Shown: positions 8,481 to 17,769, numbered from the stretch's first letter. The stretch: 64,000 nt of DNA from WHSW01 sp963749365 (GCA_963749365.1 CAVVME010000004.1:372001-436000); one strand, 5' to 3'. Notes: generated by a model not told the origin, from the sequence alone. A program made the numbers and translations.

Positions 8481-9302
8481 CTATCCCTCCTGTGCCGTCA
8501 GCACCTTGAGCCCGGACTCGCGCCGGCCAAAGAGGCGCGGCAGGAGCACGGCGAGCGCGATCGCTGACAACGAGACGACCATCATCAGGGTCCCGATCGC
8601 GTTGATGGTCGGCGAGACCTGGAACCGGATCGCCGACCAGATCCGCACCGGCAGCGGCTGGGACTCCTCGCCGGTGGTGAAGAAGGAGAGTACGAAGTCA
8701 TCGAAGGAGAAGGCGAAAACCAGCAACCCGGCGGCCAGCACCGACGGCCACAGGGCGGGGATCAGGGCCAGCCGCACCGCCCCCATGCGGGTCGCGCCCA
8801 GGTCCATCGCCGCCTCCTCGACCTCCTGGCTTATCGACGCCATCCGAGCGCGGACGACGATCGTCACGTAGGAGATCGAGAAGGTGATGTGGGCGATCAC
8901 GACCGTCCAGAACGAGAGCGCGATCCCGATCTGGGAGAAGATCAGCAGCGCGGAGATCCCGGCGACGATCTCCGGCACGACGAGCGGCACGAGCATGAGG
9001 ATGTTCGCCCCCGGAGCCCAGCGAGCGCGTGAGCGAACCAGGCCGATCGCCAGTGCCGTCCCGAGCACGGTCGCCGCGAGCATCGTCAGGAAGGCGATCT
9101 CGAGTGACATGAAGAGCGACTCGCGCAGCGCCGAGTCGTTGAAGAACTCCTCGTACCACTGCAGGGAGAAGCCGTCGAAGACATTCAGCGACTTGATCGA
9201 GTTGAACGAGAACAGGATCACGATCAAGATCGGCGCGAACAGGAACAGGTAAACGATCACCGCCCAGATGCGCAGGAAGCGTGGCTTGTCGAAACCAGTC
9301 AC
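8481..9302 (-). CDS. ABC transporter permease (PotC-like)
   Basis: A 273-aa permease from GTG at 9302, chosen because a GGAGG lies about ten bases upstream. The longer ATG frame from 9383 would add a charged, non-membrane leader overlapping the previous gene. About six membrane segments are visible, with the EAA-loop region around AAMDLGATRMGAVRLALIP and PotC-like text FSLQWYEEFF. It pairs with the permease at 9358-10209 and directly precedes the ATPase gene. Confidence 0.88.
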   Translation of the reverse strand: MTGFDKPRFLRIWAVIVYLFLFAPILIVILFSFNSIKSLNVFDGFSLQWYEEFFNDSALRESLFMSLEIAFLTMLAATVLGTALAIGLVRSRARWAPGANILMLVPLVVPEIVAGISALLIFSQIGIALSFWTVVIAHITFSISYVTIVVRARMASISQEVEEAAMDLGATRMGAVRLALIPALWPSVLAAGLLVFAFSFDDFVLSFFTTGEESQPLPVRIWSAIRFQVSPTINAIGTLMMVVSLSAIALAVLLPRLFGRRESGLKVLTAQEG

Positions 9303-9357
9303 CGGGCCACGTCCTCCGCTTCGCGTCCGGGCGTGCCCGGGCGGGGCGCGAGGGGGC

Positions 9358-10209
9358 TCATATCGCCGCCCCTCGGACGTCACGCGCGGCCGAACGCAAA
9401 TAGCCGACCATCCAGATCGAGAGGAAGAGCATCATGACCACGGTCAGAGCGGCCCCGAAGGGCCAGTTGTTGGCGGCGAAGAACTGGTCCTGAATCAGGT
9501 TGCCCACCATGTAGGTGTCGGTTCCGCCGAGTAGCTGGGCGGAGACGAAGTCGCCGACCGAGGGCAGGAAGACCAGCACGCCGCCCGCCAGGATTCCCTG
9601 CCTGGTCTGCGGCAGGGTGACGTGGAGGAAGGTCTGCAAGCGGGTGCCGTAGAGGTCCTTGCCGGCCTCGATCACCGAGCGGTCGAGCCGCTCGAGCGCA
9701 CCGTAGACGGGCAGAATCATGAAGATCAGATAGCCGTAGGTGAGGCCGCCGATCACCGCCCACGGAGTGTTGATCATCTGGATCGGCTCGCCGATGATCC
9801 CGCTGTTGACGAGGGCGTCGTTGACCAGGCCCTCGTCGGCGAGCAGGGCGACCCAGGCGTAGGTGCGGACCAGGTAGTTGACGAAGAACGGGAGCACGAG
9901 GAGCGCGATCAGCGCGTTGCGGTAGCGGCCCCCGAAGCGGGCGATGTAGTAGGCGACCGGGTAGCCGATCAGCAGACAGAGGACGGTGGTCGCGAACGCG
10001 TACAGGACCGAGCGCAGCAGGATCGGGAAGTAGGTCGGGTTGAAGGCGTCCGCGTAGTTTTCGAGATCGCTCGCGTAGACAGCGCGGCCGAGGTCGTCGA
10101 CGTAGCCGAACGAGAGCGCGAGCACGAAGACGAGCGGGACCAGGAACAGGAGCAGCAGCCACAGCGCCCCCGGGATCAGAAAGCGGTTCCAGAAACCGCC
10201 CGCCGTCAA
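9358..10209 (-). CDS. ABC transporter permease (PotB-like)
   Basis: A 283-aa permease. The start is TTG at 10209, 16 bp after the frame-corrected end of the binding protein, with GGAGGG eight bases upstream. It is hydrophobic throughout with about six transmembrane stretches. The family segments FFVNYLVRTYAWVALL and the EAA loop near AGKDLYGTRLQTFLHVTLP are clear PotB/HisM-type features. It is the first permease of the second transporter operon. Confidence 0.88.
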   Translation of the reverse strand: MTAGGFWNRFLIPGALWLLLLFLVPLVFVLALSFGYVDDLGRAVYASDLENYADAFNPTYFPILLRSVLYAFATTVLCLLIGYPVAYYIARFGGRYRNALIALLVLPFFVNYLVRTYAWVALLADEGLVNDALVNSGIIGEPIQMINTPWAVIGGLTYGYLIFMILPVYGALERLDRSVIEAGKDLYGTRLQTFLHVTLPQTRQGILAGGVLVFLPSVGDFVSAQLLGGTDTYMVGNLIQDQFFAANNWPFGAALTVVMMLFLSIWMVGYLRSAARDVRGAAI

Positions 10210-10225
10210 GTGCGCACGCCCTCCA

Positions 10226-11336
10226 TCAGCCGGCCTTGACCTCGGTGAAGGTCTCGGTCCAGAGCTGGCGCGCGGTCGGGTCGTCGAGCCGGTACTCGAG
10301 CGCCGAGTCCGCGAGCGCCTCGAGGTCGACGTCGATCGAGGGCTCGGTCTTGACCAGCTCGGCGAACGCCTGCAGCCCCCCCTCGACCGGCTGCGGGTAG
10401 CCGTTCCAGTTCACGTTCTGAGCCGCGTGGTCGGGACTGATGATCCAGTCCATGAACAGCATCGCCGTCCCCGGGGCTCTTCGCGGTGATCGGGATCGAC
10501 ATCAGATCCGTGCCGACCGGGACGCCCTCCTTGCAGGTCTCGTAGCTGAAGCTCTCGGGATCGTCGACCTGGTTGCGGACGTTGGTGATGTCGCCGTTCC
10601 ACGCCTGGTGCATGACAGCCGTCCCGTTGACGAGGTTCTGGACGCTGTTGGTCGAGAAGCCGCGCGCGTTCTCCTTCTGCTCCAGCAGCGTCTCCTTCGA
10701 GGTCTCGATCTGGTTCCCGTCCGGGGTGTTGAGGTCGAAGCCGTTGATCAGGTTCGCCTCGCCGATCGCCTCCTGGAAGTCGTCGAGGATGAACATCTTG
10801 CCCGCCGCGTCGGGGTTGAGCAGGTCGTTCCAGGAGCCCTTCATCCCCGACACGACGTCGTTGCGCCAGGCGATCCCGGTCGTGTAGTAGGTGTAGGGGA
10901 TCCCGAGCTCGTTGTTCGGATCCCACCACGGACTGTCGTAGAAGGACGAGATGTTGTCGCTGTTGCGGAGCAGATCGCGGTCGAACTTCGCCAACAGCCC
11001 CTCGTTGTCGAGCCGGTAGACGTACTCGGTGCTGGGCCAGATCAGGTCGTAGCTGGCGCCGCTGCGCAGCTTGATCACCATCGCCTCGAGGTTGTCGAAG
11101 TTGACCTCCTTGACCTCGACGCCGTACTTTTCGGAGAAACCCTGCTTGAGCGCAGGATCCATGTATTGGGCCCAGTTGTAGATCAGCAGGTCGCCGTCGA
11201 TCTCAGGCTTGATCACCTGGCCCTGGGCGGACTTGTCGACCTGGCGCGAGACGGTGCAGCCGCCGAGGCCGTAGGCCGCCAGGGTCGCACCGGCGCCCGC
11301 CTGGAGCAGCTCCCGCCTCGTAGTCGTGAACCTCAT
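10226..11336 (-). CDS. Polyamine-type substrate-binding lipoprotein, single frameshift
   Basis: A PotD-family solute-binding protein with a Tat-like lipoprotein signal: TTRRELLQAG at the N-terminus and a lipobox LGGC with Cys27. The first ~285 residues read cleanly to SIPITAK. The frame then breaks near 10478 (one extra base in a run read as AAGAGCCCC on the coding strand). It resumes as PGTAMLFMDWIISPDHAAQ and ends EVKAG at 10226. Removing one base gives exactly 370 codons (369 aa), the normal length for the family. The uncorrected frame instead runs to 10206 with an Arg-rich nonsense tail. It is followed by two permeases, an ATPase and an amine oxidase. Confidence 0.82.
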
Positions 11337-11378
11337 CCTCTCTCTCCCACGCGTCCTCCGGCCAACGTATCACTGCGA

Positions 11379-12017
11379 CTAACCCGGCATCAGCTCCTTC
11401 GGAGCGATCGCCAGCTCCCGGGCAAGCATCTCCGTCACCTCTCGCCGGGCGCGATCGGCGTCGATCACGGGATCGCCGAGCAGCGCCCGGATTCCGAACC
11501 CGTCGAGCAGCGCGATCACCCGATCGGCGAGCGCCCGGGGGTCGGCGGGAGCGAACTCGCCGCTCGCCGTCCCCTCGCGGATCGCCGCCGCGATCCAGGC
11601 TCGGTAGCGCCCGTAGAGGCGGATGGCCACCGGGCGCAGCGATGGATCACGGACCGCGCGCAGCCAGAGCTCGACCCAGAGCACCCATTCCTGCTCCTGG
11701 GGGCCGGGCAGCGGCAGGCACTCGTCGATCAGCCGGGTCAGCTTCGCGGTCGCGGTCTCACCCGGCGGCGGCTCGGCGCGGTGGTCGCCGAAACGCTCGT
11801 CGCCGACCCGGTCGAAGGAGTGCAGCAGCGCCTGCTCGAGCAGGTCCTCGCGGGTCGAGAAGTAGTGGTGGACGAGCGCGGTCGAGGCGCCGGCCCGGCG
11901 GGCGACCCGCGCGATCCTGACCTCGTCGATCCCGTCGGCGGCGATCAGGTCACAGGCCGCCTCGAGGATCCGCTCTCGAGCGGGCAGCTCGACGGCCTGC
12001 CCGGTCGGGGCCGTCAT
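11379..12017 (-). CDS. TetR-family regulator
   Basis: A 212-aa regulator. The helix-turn-helix lies at about residues 15-60, including DEVRIARVARRAGASTALVH and HYFSTREDLLEQAL. The C-terminal domain resembles the BetI/YcdC-type TetR_C, with WVELWLRAVRDP. Its start overlaps the stop of the Rieske oxygenase gene (ATGA), and the transporter operon begins 42 bp downstream. It is therefore co-transcribed with the oxygenase and probably regulates the oxygenase/transporter set. BetI-like repressors respond to quaternary amines such as choline; applying that here is inference. Confidence 0.85.
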   Translation of the reverse strand: MTAPTGQAVELPARERILEAACDLIAADGIDEVRIARVARRAGASTALVHHYFSTREDLLEQALLHSFDRVGDERFGDHRAEPPPGETATAKLTRLIDECLPLPGPQEQEWVLWVELWLRAVRDPSLRPVAIRLYGRYRAWIAAAIREGTASGEFAPADPRALADRVIALLDGFGIRALLGDPVIDADRARREVTEMLARELAIAPKELMPG

Positions 12018-13222
12018 CGACCCGATCCGACCTCACCGAGGTCGGCGCGGACACGATCGGCGAACCAGCCCACCGCCGCCTCCTTGGCGGCGAGCGGACC
12101 GGGAGCGTAGCCACGCGTGCGGGTACCTGTCTGGACGCGCGCGACCAGGTCGATGTCCTCGTCGAGCACCAGGTTGTTGAACTTGTTGTTGATCCGCTGC
12201 ACCAGCCGGGTCGTCGGGCCCGAATCGCGATCGCGATAGCAGGACCAATTGTCCGCGGTCAGCTCGGGACCTGCCGGCCGGATCTGCCAGACGTTGACCT
12301 GGTCCGGGTAGAGATCGATCGCGGTGTTCGGATAGACGAAGGCGTAGTACCAGCTCCGGCTCGCCGCCTCCGAGAGCCCGGGCATCGGCCGCACGAGACG
12401 CTGGTAGAGGCGCTCGAGCCGGTTGCCCGAGGGCTCGTCGCGCAGCGGGGCGTCGAACCAGGTCCAGCCGTCGTGCAGCTCGGCCCCGTAGCCCTTGTAG
12501 TCGAGCATCCGCATCAGACCGGGATGGGCGATCGGCACGTGGTAGCCCTCGAGGTAGTTCTCGACCACGATCTTCCAGTTCGCCGGCTGGGTCGACTCGC
12601 TCCCGCCGCCCTTCGAGCTCGCGAACTTGGCGAGCTCGGGAATCCGGTAGGGCGCCAGACGCTCGGCGAGCCCGGCCGTCGCCTCGGCCAGCGGCGCGGC
12701 GTCGCGGTCGAGGTTGACGAACAGCAACCCGGCGAGCTCCTCGACCCGGGCCGGGATCAACCCGAGTGCCGACTTGTCCAGGCGCTCACCGTACTCGCGG
12801 TGCTCGGGCACGCCGAGCAGCCGGCCGTCGGTGGCGTCGTAGGTCCAGCCGTGATAGCGACAGCGGATCGCCTTCTTGCAGCGACCGCTGCCGGTCAGCA
12901 GCTCGGAGCCGCGGTGGCGGCAGACGTTGCGGAAGGCGCGCAGCCCGCCGTCGTCGCCGCGCAACACCAGGACCGGCTGATCCCCGGCGCGAGCGGTGAT
13001 GTAGTTGCCCGCCTCGGGCAGGTCGCCGACGTGGCCGGCGTACTGCCAGGTGCGGGAGAAGATCGCATCGACCTCGGCCTCGAGCACCGCGGGATCGCGG
13101 TAGAGGCGGGGGTCGAGCGCGAGTGGGAAACCGGGCGCCGCGGTGCCGTCTGCTTCCGCCTGCTCAGGCACGGCGGCAGCGCCGTCGACCCGTCCTCCCG
13201 CTTGTGCTGACTTTGTAGTCAA
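12014..13222 (-). CDS. Rieske non-heme iron oxygenase, alpha subunit
   Basis: A 402-aa ring-hydroxylating-type oxygenase. The N-terminal Rieske [2Fe-2S] motif is complete: CRH in FRNVCRHRGSE and CRYHGW about 17 residues later. The mononuclear iron ligands are visible as ENYLEGYHVPIAHPG plus a downstream Asp in LVLDEDIDL. Lineages of this family demethylate or hydroxylate quaternary amines (carnitine, glycine betaine, stachydrine) as well as aromatics. Linkage to amine transport favours a quaternary or N-methylated amine substrate, but this is inferred. The start is taken as TTG, which sits in a palindrome; a GTG further in is possible. No reductase gene is adjacent. Confidence 0.83.
   Translation of the reverse strand: MTTKSAQAGGRVDGAAAVPEQAEADGTAAPGFPLALDPRLYRDPAVLEAEVDAIFSRTWQYAGHVGDLPEAGNYITARAGDQPVLVLRGDDGGLRAFRNVCRHRGSELLTGSGRCKKAIRCRYHGWTYDATDGRLLGVPEHREYGERLDKSALGLIPARVEELAGLLFVNLDRDAAPLAEATAGLAERLAPYRIPELAKFASSKGGGSESTQPANWKIVVENYLEGYHVPIAHPGLMRMLDYKGYGAELHDGWTWFDAPLRDEPSGNRLERLYQRLVRPMPGLSEAASRSWYYAFVYPNTAIDLYPDQVNVWQIRPAGPELTADNWSCYRDRDSGPTTRLVQRINNKFNNLVLDEDIDLVARVQTGTRTRGYAPGPLAAKEAAVGWFADRVRADLGEVGSGR
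13208..13221. promoter_or_regulatory. Palindrome between Rieske oxygenase and acyl-CoA dehydrogenase operons
   Basis: TGACT-TTGT-AGTCA is a perfect inverted repeat with five-base arms. It overlaps the probable TTG start of the Rieske gene and lies about 22 bp upstream of the divergent ATG at 13244. Position and symmetry suggest an operator, plausibly for the TetR regulator encoded in the Rieske operon. The arms are short, so chance is possible. Confidence 0.35.
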
Positions 13223-13243
13223 TCGCCTGATATCTTAGCACCG

Positions 13244-13573
13244 ATGGTGCTGACGAGCAGAGCATGGCTTTCGCTCACACCGGAGCCCGAGCGCGAGCTG
13301 CCGGACGCAATCGCGACCCTGCGCGCGGGGGGCCGCCCGACCGCGGAGCAGATCGCGGCCGAGCGCGAGCGGGCGGACCGGCTCGTCAGGCGCGCCAATC
13401 GACGGGCCTGGCGGCGCTGGATCTCCGAGGCTCGAGGCCTCGCCCGCAGCTCCCACGACGGGGGCGATCCGCAGGTGGCCGAGGCGGCCGAGCTGGCCGC
13501 CGCGGTGATCGACAACCACGATGCTCTGGCGTTGGGAATCACGCCCAGGGGAAGAGGAGCGAAGAACGAATGA
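13244..13573 (+). CDS. Small basic hypothetical protein upstream of acyl-CoA dehydrogenase
   Basis: A 109-aa protein of unknown function, largely helical and charged (PTAEQIAAERERADRLVRRANRR), with no membrane segment or known motif. It is supported as a gene because its stop overlaps the ATG of the acyl-CoA dehydrogenase (ATGA), typical of translational coupling, and because it is the first ORF after the divergent control region. It may be an accessory or regulatory subunit for the dehydrogenase; nothing in the sequence proves this. Confidence 0.6.
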   Translation: MVLTSRAWLSLTPEPERELPDAIATLRAGGRPTAEQIAAERERADRLVRRANRRAWRRWISEARGLARSSHDGGDPQVAEAAELAAAVIDNHDALALGITPRGRGAKNE

Positions 13574-14787
13574 GCACCCTTGCCACCGAGACCCCGGACG
13601 CGGCCGAGACGATCAGCCTGCCGCTCGAGCTGACGCCCGAGCAGTCCGAGCTGCGAGCCCGCGCCCGCCGCTTCGTCGACGAGGTCCTGATCCCTCACGA
13701 GGAGGAGGCCGAGCGCCTGCACGGGCGCCTGCCGCAGGAGACGATCGACCTGATCAAGCGCGAGGCGATCGCCGCCAACCTGAACGGCTTCCTGCACTCG
13801 CCCGAGTACGGGGGGCAGGGCTGGACGCGGACCGAGTGGGTGCTCGTGGAGGAGCAGCTCGGGCGCTCGACCAACGGGGTCTACTGGCACATCCCGAACG
13901 CCTACAACGTCTGGGACAACGCCTCCGAGGCCCAGCGCGAGCGCTACCTGCGTCCCGCGATCGCCGGCGAGCTCAAGGACGCCTACGCCGTCACCGAAGC
14001 CGAGGCGGGCTCCGACCCGTCGGGGATCTCGACCCTGGCCGAGCGCACCGACGCCGGCTACCGGATCAACGGCGAGAAGTGGTTCGTGACCAGCGGCGAC
14101 GTCGCGCAGGTGCTGATCGTGATGGCGAACGTGGTCGACGGCGACGACCGCCTGCCGACCCTGTTCCTGGTCGAGAGCGACGCGCCGGGGGTCGAGTACG
14201 TCGATGATCCCCCGTTCACCCACAACTACCCCGAGGGCCACCCCGCGATCCGGTTCACCGAGGTGGAGGTCGGCGAGGACGCGGTCGTCGGCGAGGTCGG
14301 CGCCGGCAACGAGCTGCAGCGCAAGTGGTTCACCGAGGAGCGGCTCGCGATCGCGGCCCGTGGCGTCGGCGCGATGTGGCGCCTGCTCGACGAGACGGTC
14401 GCCTGGGCCTGCGAACGCCGGCAGGGGGGCTCGCGGATCTTCGACTACCAGGGGGTCTCCTTCCCGCTCGCGGACTCGGCCGCCGACGCGGCGGCCGGGC
14501 GGCTGCTCGCGCTCTCGGTGGCGACGCTCGCCGACGCCGGGGCCGACCCGAAGATCGTCCATCACAAGGCGTCGATGGCGAAGCTGTTCGTCTCCGAGGC
14601 GGCTTGGCGCTGCGCCGACCGCTGCGTGCAGGCCTTCGGCGGGCGTGGATACATGCGCACCAACGTCGCCGAGCGCTTCCTGCGCGAGCTCAGGGTCGAC
14701 CGGATCTGGGAGGGCACGAGTGAGATCCAGCGGCTGATCGTCGCCCGCGGCCTCGAGCGCCGCGGGGTCGAGCGCATCCTGCACTGA
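13570..14787 (+). CDS. Acyl-CoA dehydrogenase
   Basis: A 405-aa FAD enzyme introducing a 2,3 double bond in an acyl-CoA. The N-terminal helical domain (LTPEQSELRARARRFVDEV) comes first. The middle beta domain has AYAVTEAEAGSDPSG and GEKWFVTSGD. The C-terminal domain contains QAFGGRGYMR and WEGTSEIQRLI, where the Glu after TS aligns with the catalytic base. Start at ATG overlapping the upstream stop. It is followed by an ADP-forming acyl-CoA synthetase and a 3-hydroxyacyl-CoA dehydrogenase, so the set can activate and beta-oxidise a short acid. The acyl specificity is unknown. Confidence 0.9.
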   Translation: MSTLATETPDAAETISLPLELTPEQSELRARARRFVDEVLIPHEEEAERLHGRLPQETIDLIKREAIAANLNGFLHSPEYGGQGWTRTEWVLVEEQLGRSTNGVYWHIPNAYNVWDNASEAQRERYLRPAIAGELKDAYAVTEAEAGSDPSGISTLAERTDAGYRINGEKWFVTSGDVAQVLIVMANVVDGDDRLPTLFLVESDAPGVEYVDDPPFTHNYPEGHPAIRFTEVEVGEDAVVGEVGAGNELQRKWFTEERLAIAARGVGAMWRLLDETVAWACERRQGGSRIFDYQGVSFPLADSAADAAAGRLLALSVATLADAGADPKIVHHKASMAKLFVSEAAWRCADRCVQAFGGRGYMRTNVAERFLRELRVDRIWEGTSEIQRLIVARGLERRGVERILH

Positions 14788-14825
14788 GGCCATCCCCGAC
14801 CGACTCTAGATTCCGGCTTCCGCGC

Positions 14826-16886
14826 ATGGACCTGACCCCGCTGCTCGCGCCGCGATCGATCGCGGTCGTCGGCGCCACCGACCGCCCCGACTCATACGCA
14901 GGCAACGCCCTGCGCAACCTCGAGCGCGCCGGCTTCGAGGGGCCCGTCTGGGGCGTGAACCCGAAACGCGAGCAGGTGCTCGGCCGGGCCTGCGTGCCGA
15001 GCGTCGGCGAGCTGCCCGAGGCCGTCGACGCGGTCGTCGTCGCGATCCCGGCGCCCGGCGTGCCGGCGGCGATCCGGGACTCGGTCGAGCGCGGCTGCGG
15101 CGGTGCCGTCGTGCTCTCGGCCGGCTTCGGCGAGGTCGAGGAGGGCCGCGCGCTCGAGGCCGAGCTGCGCGAGGCGGCGCTGGCCGGCAACTTCCCGGTC
15201 TGCGGGCCGAACGGCAACGGGATCATCTCGGTTCCGGCCGGGGCCGGGATGTGGGGTGACTCGATCCAGCCGCTCGATCCCGGCTCGGTGGCGATGATCT
15301 CGCAGAGCGGCAACGTCGCCGTCAACGCGCTCGGCTCGAAGCGCGGCACCCGCTGGCACACGATCATCTCGACGGGCAACCAGGCGGTGTGCGAGGCGAG
15401 CGATTGGCTGAGTGCGATCTGCGAGCTCGACGGCGTCCGCTCGATCGCGATGTTCCTCGAGTCGGACGGCGACGGCGTCAAGCTCGCCGAGGCACTGGCT
15501 CGCTGTGCCGAGCGCGAGATCGGGGTCGCGGTGCTGAAGGTCGGCGAGTCGGCCGCCGGGGCCTGGGCCGCCTCCGCGCATACCGGCGCGCTGGCCGGGG
15601 ACCACCGCGTCTTCCGGGCGCTGGTCGAGGAGGCCGGCGCCGCATGGGCGAGCGACCCGCACGAGCTGCTCGAGCTCGCCCGCGCGCTGGCCGAGCCCCG
15701 GGCGCGCCCGAGCGGCGACGGCGGCCTCGCCGTGCTCACCTGCTCGGGCGGGGACTCCGGGATCGCCGCCGACCTCGCCGCCCGTGCGGAACTGGCGCTT
15801 CCGGCGCTCGGCCAGAGCACCCGCGACGCGCTCGCCGAGCTGCTGCCGGACGCGGCGACGGTGGGCAACCCGCTCGACTACACGGCGCTGATCTGGGGTG
15901 ACGAGGAGCTGCTGGAGCGGATCATCACGATCGTCGGCGCGGACCCGGCAATCAACCAGCTGCTGCTGTTGTTCGACCATCCCCACTCGCTCGCGGCCGA
16001 GGGAGAGGAGTCGTGGATGGCGGTCCGGCGCGGAATCGCCGCCGGGGCGGCGTCGGCGGCGTCCGCCCCGCTCGTCGCCTCGACCCTGCCCGACCTGATC
16101 CACGAATCGGCGATCCGTGAGCTGGCGGACCGCGGCGTGCCGGCGATCGCCGGCCTGGCGGCGGCGATCGCCTGCGCGGCGGCGCTGCGCGAGCCGCGCG
16201 GCGACCCGAGCCGGCTGCGCGGGATCGCCGCCGCGGCCGCCGGCCACCGAACGGCAAACGGGACGAGCTGGCTCGGCGAGGCCGAGGCGAAGCGCCTGTT
16301 GCGCGCGGCCGGCATCCCGGTGCCCGATGGCCGGATCGTCGCCGACGCCGAGGAGGCGGTCGCGGTGGCGGGCGAGATCGGCCTGCCGGTGGCGCTGAAG
16401 CTCTCGAGCGCAGCCGTCCAGCACAAGAGCGACGTCGGCGCGCTCGAGCTCGGACTCGGGGACGAGCGGACGCTGCGCGAGGCCCACGGCCGGCTGGCGG
16501 CGCTCGAGGTCGCGGCGGAGGCCGAGATCCTGATCGAGCGCATGGTCGAGCCCGGGCTCGAGGTGATCGTCGCCGCCCGCGGCGACGCGGTCGTCCCGGC
16601 GCTGGTGATCGGGCTCGGCGGGGTGTGGGCGGAGGCGCTCGACGACGTCTCGATCGTGCCGCTGCCGGCCAGCCCGGAGCGGGTCGAGCGGGCGATCGGG
16701 GGTCTGTGGGCAGCGCCGCTGCTGACCGGCGAGCGCGGACGGGCGCGGCTCGACGTCACCGCCCTGGCGACGCTCGCCGCCCGGGTCGGCGACCTGCTGC
16801 TCGCCGAGCGGCTCGAGCTGATCGAGCTCAACCCCGTCGTCGTCCACCCGCAGGGCTGCGTAGCCCTCGACGCCCTGGCGCGCTGA
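14826..16886 (+). CDS. ADP-forming acyl-CoA synthetase (fused alpha-beta)
   Basis: A 686-aa enzyme of the acetyl-CoA synthetase (NDP-forming) family. An N-terminal CoA-binding Rossmann domain begins SIAVVGATDRPDSYAGNALRNL. A succinyl-CoA-ligase-like domain carries SAHTGALAGDHRVF, whose His is the expected phospho-histidine. A C-terminal ATP-grasp domain (about 455-680) contains GLPVALKLSSAAVQHKSDVG and ELNPVVVH. It makes acyl-CoA from acid, CoA and ATP, or runs in reverse to make ATP. It follows the acyl-CoA dehydrogenase and its stop overlaps the next ATG (TGATG), so it belongs to the same operon. Confidence 0.9.
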   Translation: MDLTPLLAPRSIAVVGATDRPDSYAGNALRNLERAGFEGPVWGVNPKREQVLGRACVPSVGELPEAVDAVVVAIPAPGVPAAIRDSVERGCGGAVVLSAGFGEVEEGRALEAELREAALAGNFPVCGPNGNGIISVPAGAGMWGDSIQPLDPGSVAMISQSGNVAVNALGSKRGTRWHTIISTGNQAVCEASDWLSAICELDGVRSIAMFLESDGDGVKLAEALARCAEREIGVAVLKVGESAAGAWAASAHTGALAGDHRVFRALVEEAGAAWASDPHELLELARALAEPRARPSGDGGLAVLTCSGGDSGIAADLAARAELALPALGQSTRDALAELLPDAATVGNPLDYTALIWGDEELLERIITIVGADPAINQLLLLFDHPHSLAAEGEESWMAVRRGIAAGAASAASAPLVASTLPDLIHESAIRELADRGVPAIAGLAAAIACAAALREPRGDPSRLRGIAAAAAGHRTANGTSWLGEAEAKRLLRAAGIPVPDGRIVADAEEAVAVAGEIGLPVALKLSSAAVQHKSDVGALELGLGDERTLREAHGRLAALEVAAEAEILIERMVEPGLEVIVAARGDAVVPALVIGLGGVWAEALDDVSIVPLPASPERVERAIGGLWAAPLLTGERGRARLDVTALATLAARVGDLLLAERLELIELNPVVVHPQGCVALDALAR

Positions 16887-17749
16887 TGTCGGCCGCGATC
16901 GAGACCGTCGGCGTCGTCGGGGCTGGGTTCATGGGCTCGGGGATCGCCGAGTCGGCGGCGCGCGCCGGCCTGCCTGTCGTTCGTCCACGAGCCCGGCCAC
17001 CGCGCGCTCGAGCGTTCGCGAGAGCGGGTCGAGCGCTCTGTCACCCGCGCGGTCGAGAGGCGGCAAGCTGGACTCGGACGCCGCCGAAGGCCCTGATCGA
17101 CTCGATCACCTGGACCGACGACGTCGGGGCGCTGGCCGACAGCGAGCTCGTGATCGAGGCGGTGACCGAGGATCCCGAGGTTAAGGCGTCTGTATTCGCG
17201 GACCCTCGACGCCGTCCTCGATCGGGGAATCGATCATCGCCTCCAACACCTCCTCGATCCCGATCGCGCAGCTCGCCGCGGCGACCACTCGGCGCGAGCG
17301 CGTGATCGGGCTTCACTTCTTCAGCCCGGTACCGGTGATGAAGCTCGTCGAGCTGGTCGTCGGGATCGACACCGGTCGCCGAGACGGTGGAGCGCTGTGA
17401 GGCGTTCGCCGAGCGGATCGGAAAGCGCCCGATCCGGACCAAGGACCGCTCCGGCTTCATCGTCAACATGCTGCTCGTCCCCTACCTGATGGCCGGGGTG
17501 CGCATGTACGAGGAGGGGTTCGCCGAGCGCGAGGCGATCGACGAGGCGATGAGGCTCGGCTGCGGGCACCCGATGGGGCCGCTGGAGCTGGCCGACTTCG
17601 TCGGCCTCGACGTGCTCTACGCGGTCTGCGACTCGCTGTTCGAGGAGTTCAAGCGTCCCGAGTACGCGCCGCCGCCGCTGATGAAACGGATGGTCGTCTC
17701 CGGACACCTCGGCCGCAAGACCGGGCGCGGGTTCTACGAGTACGAGTGA
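16886..17749 (+). pseudogene. 3-hydroxyacyl-CoA dehydrogenase, six frameshifts
   Basis: Reads as a Hbd/PaaH-type NAD-dependent 3-hydroxyacyl-CoA dehydrogenase cut by six +1 shifts between about 16975 and 17375. In-frame parts are the Rossmann start VGVVGAGFMGSGIAESAARAG, the middle LIDSITWTDDVGALADSELVIEAV and the full C-terminal domain (IRTKDRSGFIVNMLL... GRKTGRGFYEYE). Between them the family sequence continues in the other two frames: FVHEPGHRALERSRERV, SIIASNTSSIPIAQLAA, RVIGLHFFSPVPVMKLVEL. Removing six bases gives 285 aa, the normal length. No stop codons interrupt and codon usage stays normal, so sequencing error is at least as likely as decay. Confidence 0.8.
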
Positions 17750-17769
17750 GCCGTTCCGACATGCGGTGC

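Noticed and set aside
14892..16847. A 651-codon open frame on the minus strand
   Set aside because: It lies exactly opposite the acyl-CoA synthetase gene and is Arg/Asp/Gly-rich without motifs; it is an antisense shadow typical of high-GC DNA.
16975..17375. Programmed frameshifting in the 3-hydroxyacyl-CoA dehydrogenase
   Set aside because: Six separate shifts with no shared slippery sequence cannot be programmed recoding; error or inactivation is far more likely.
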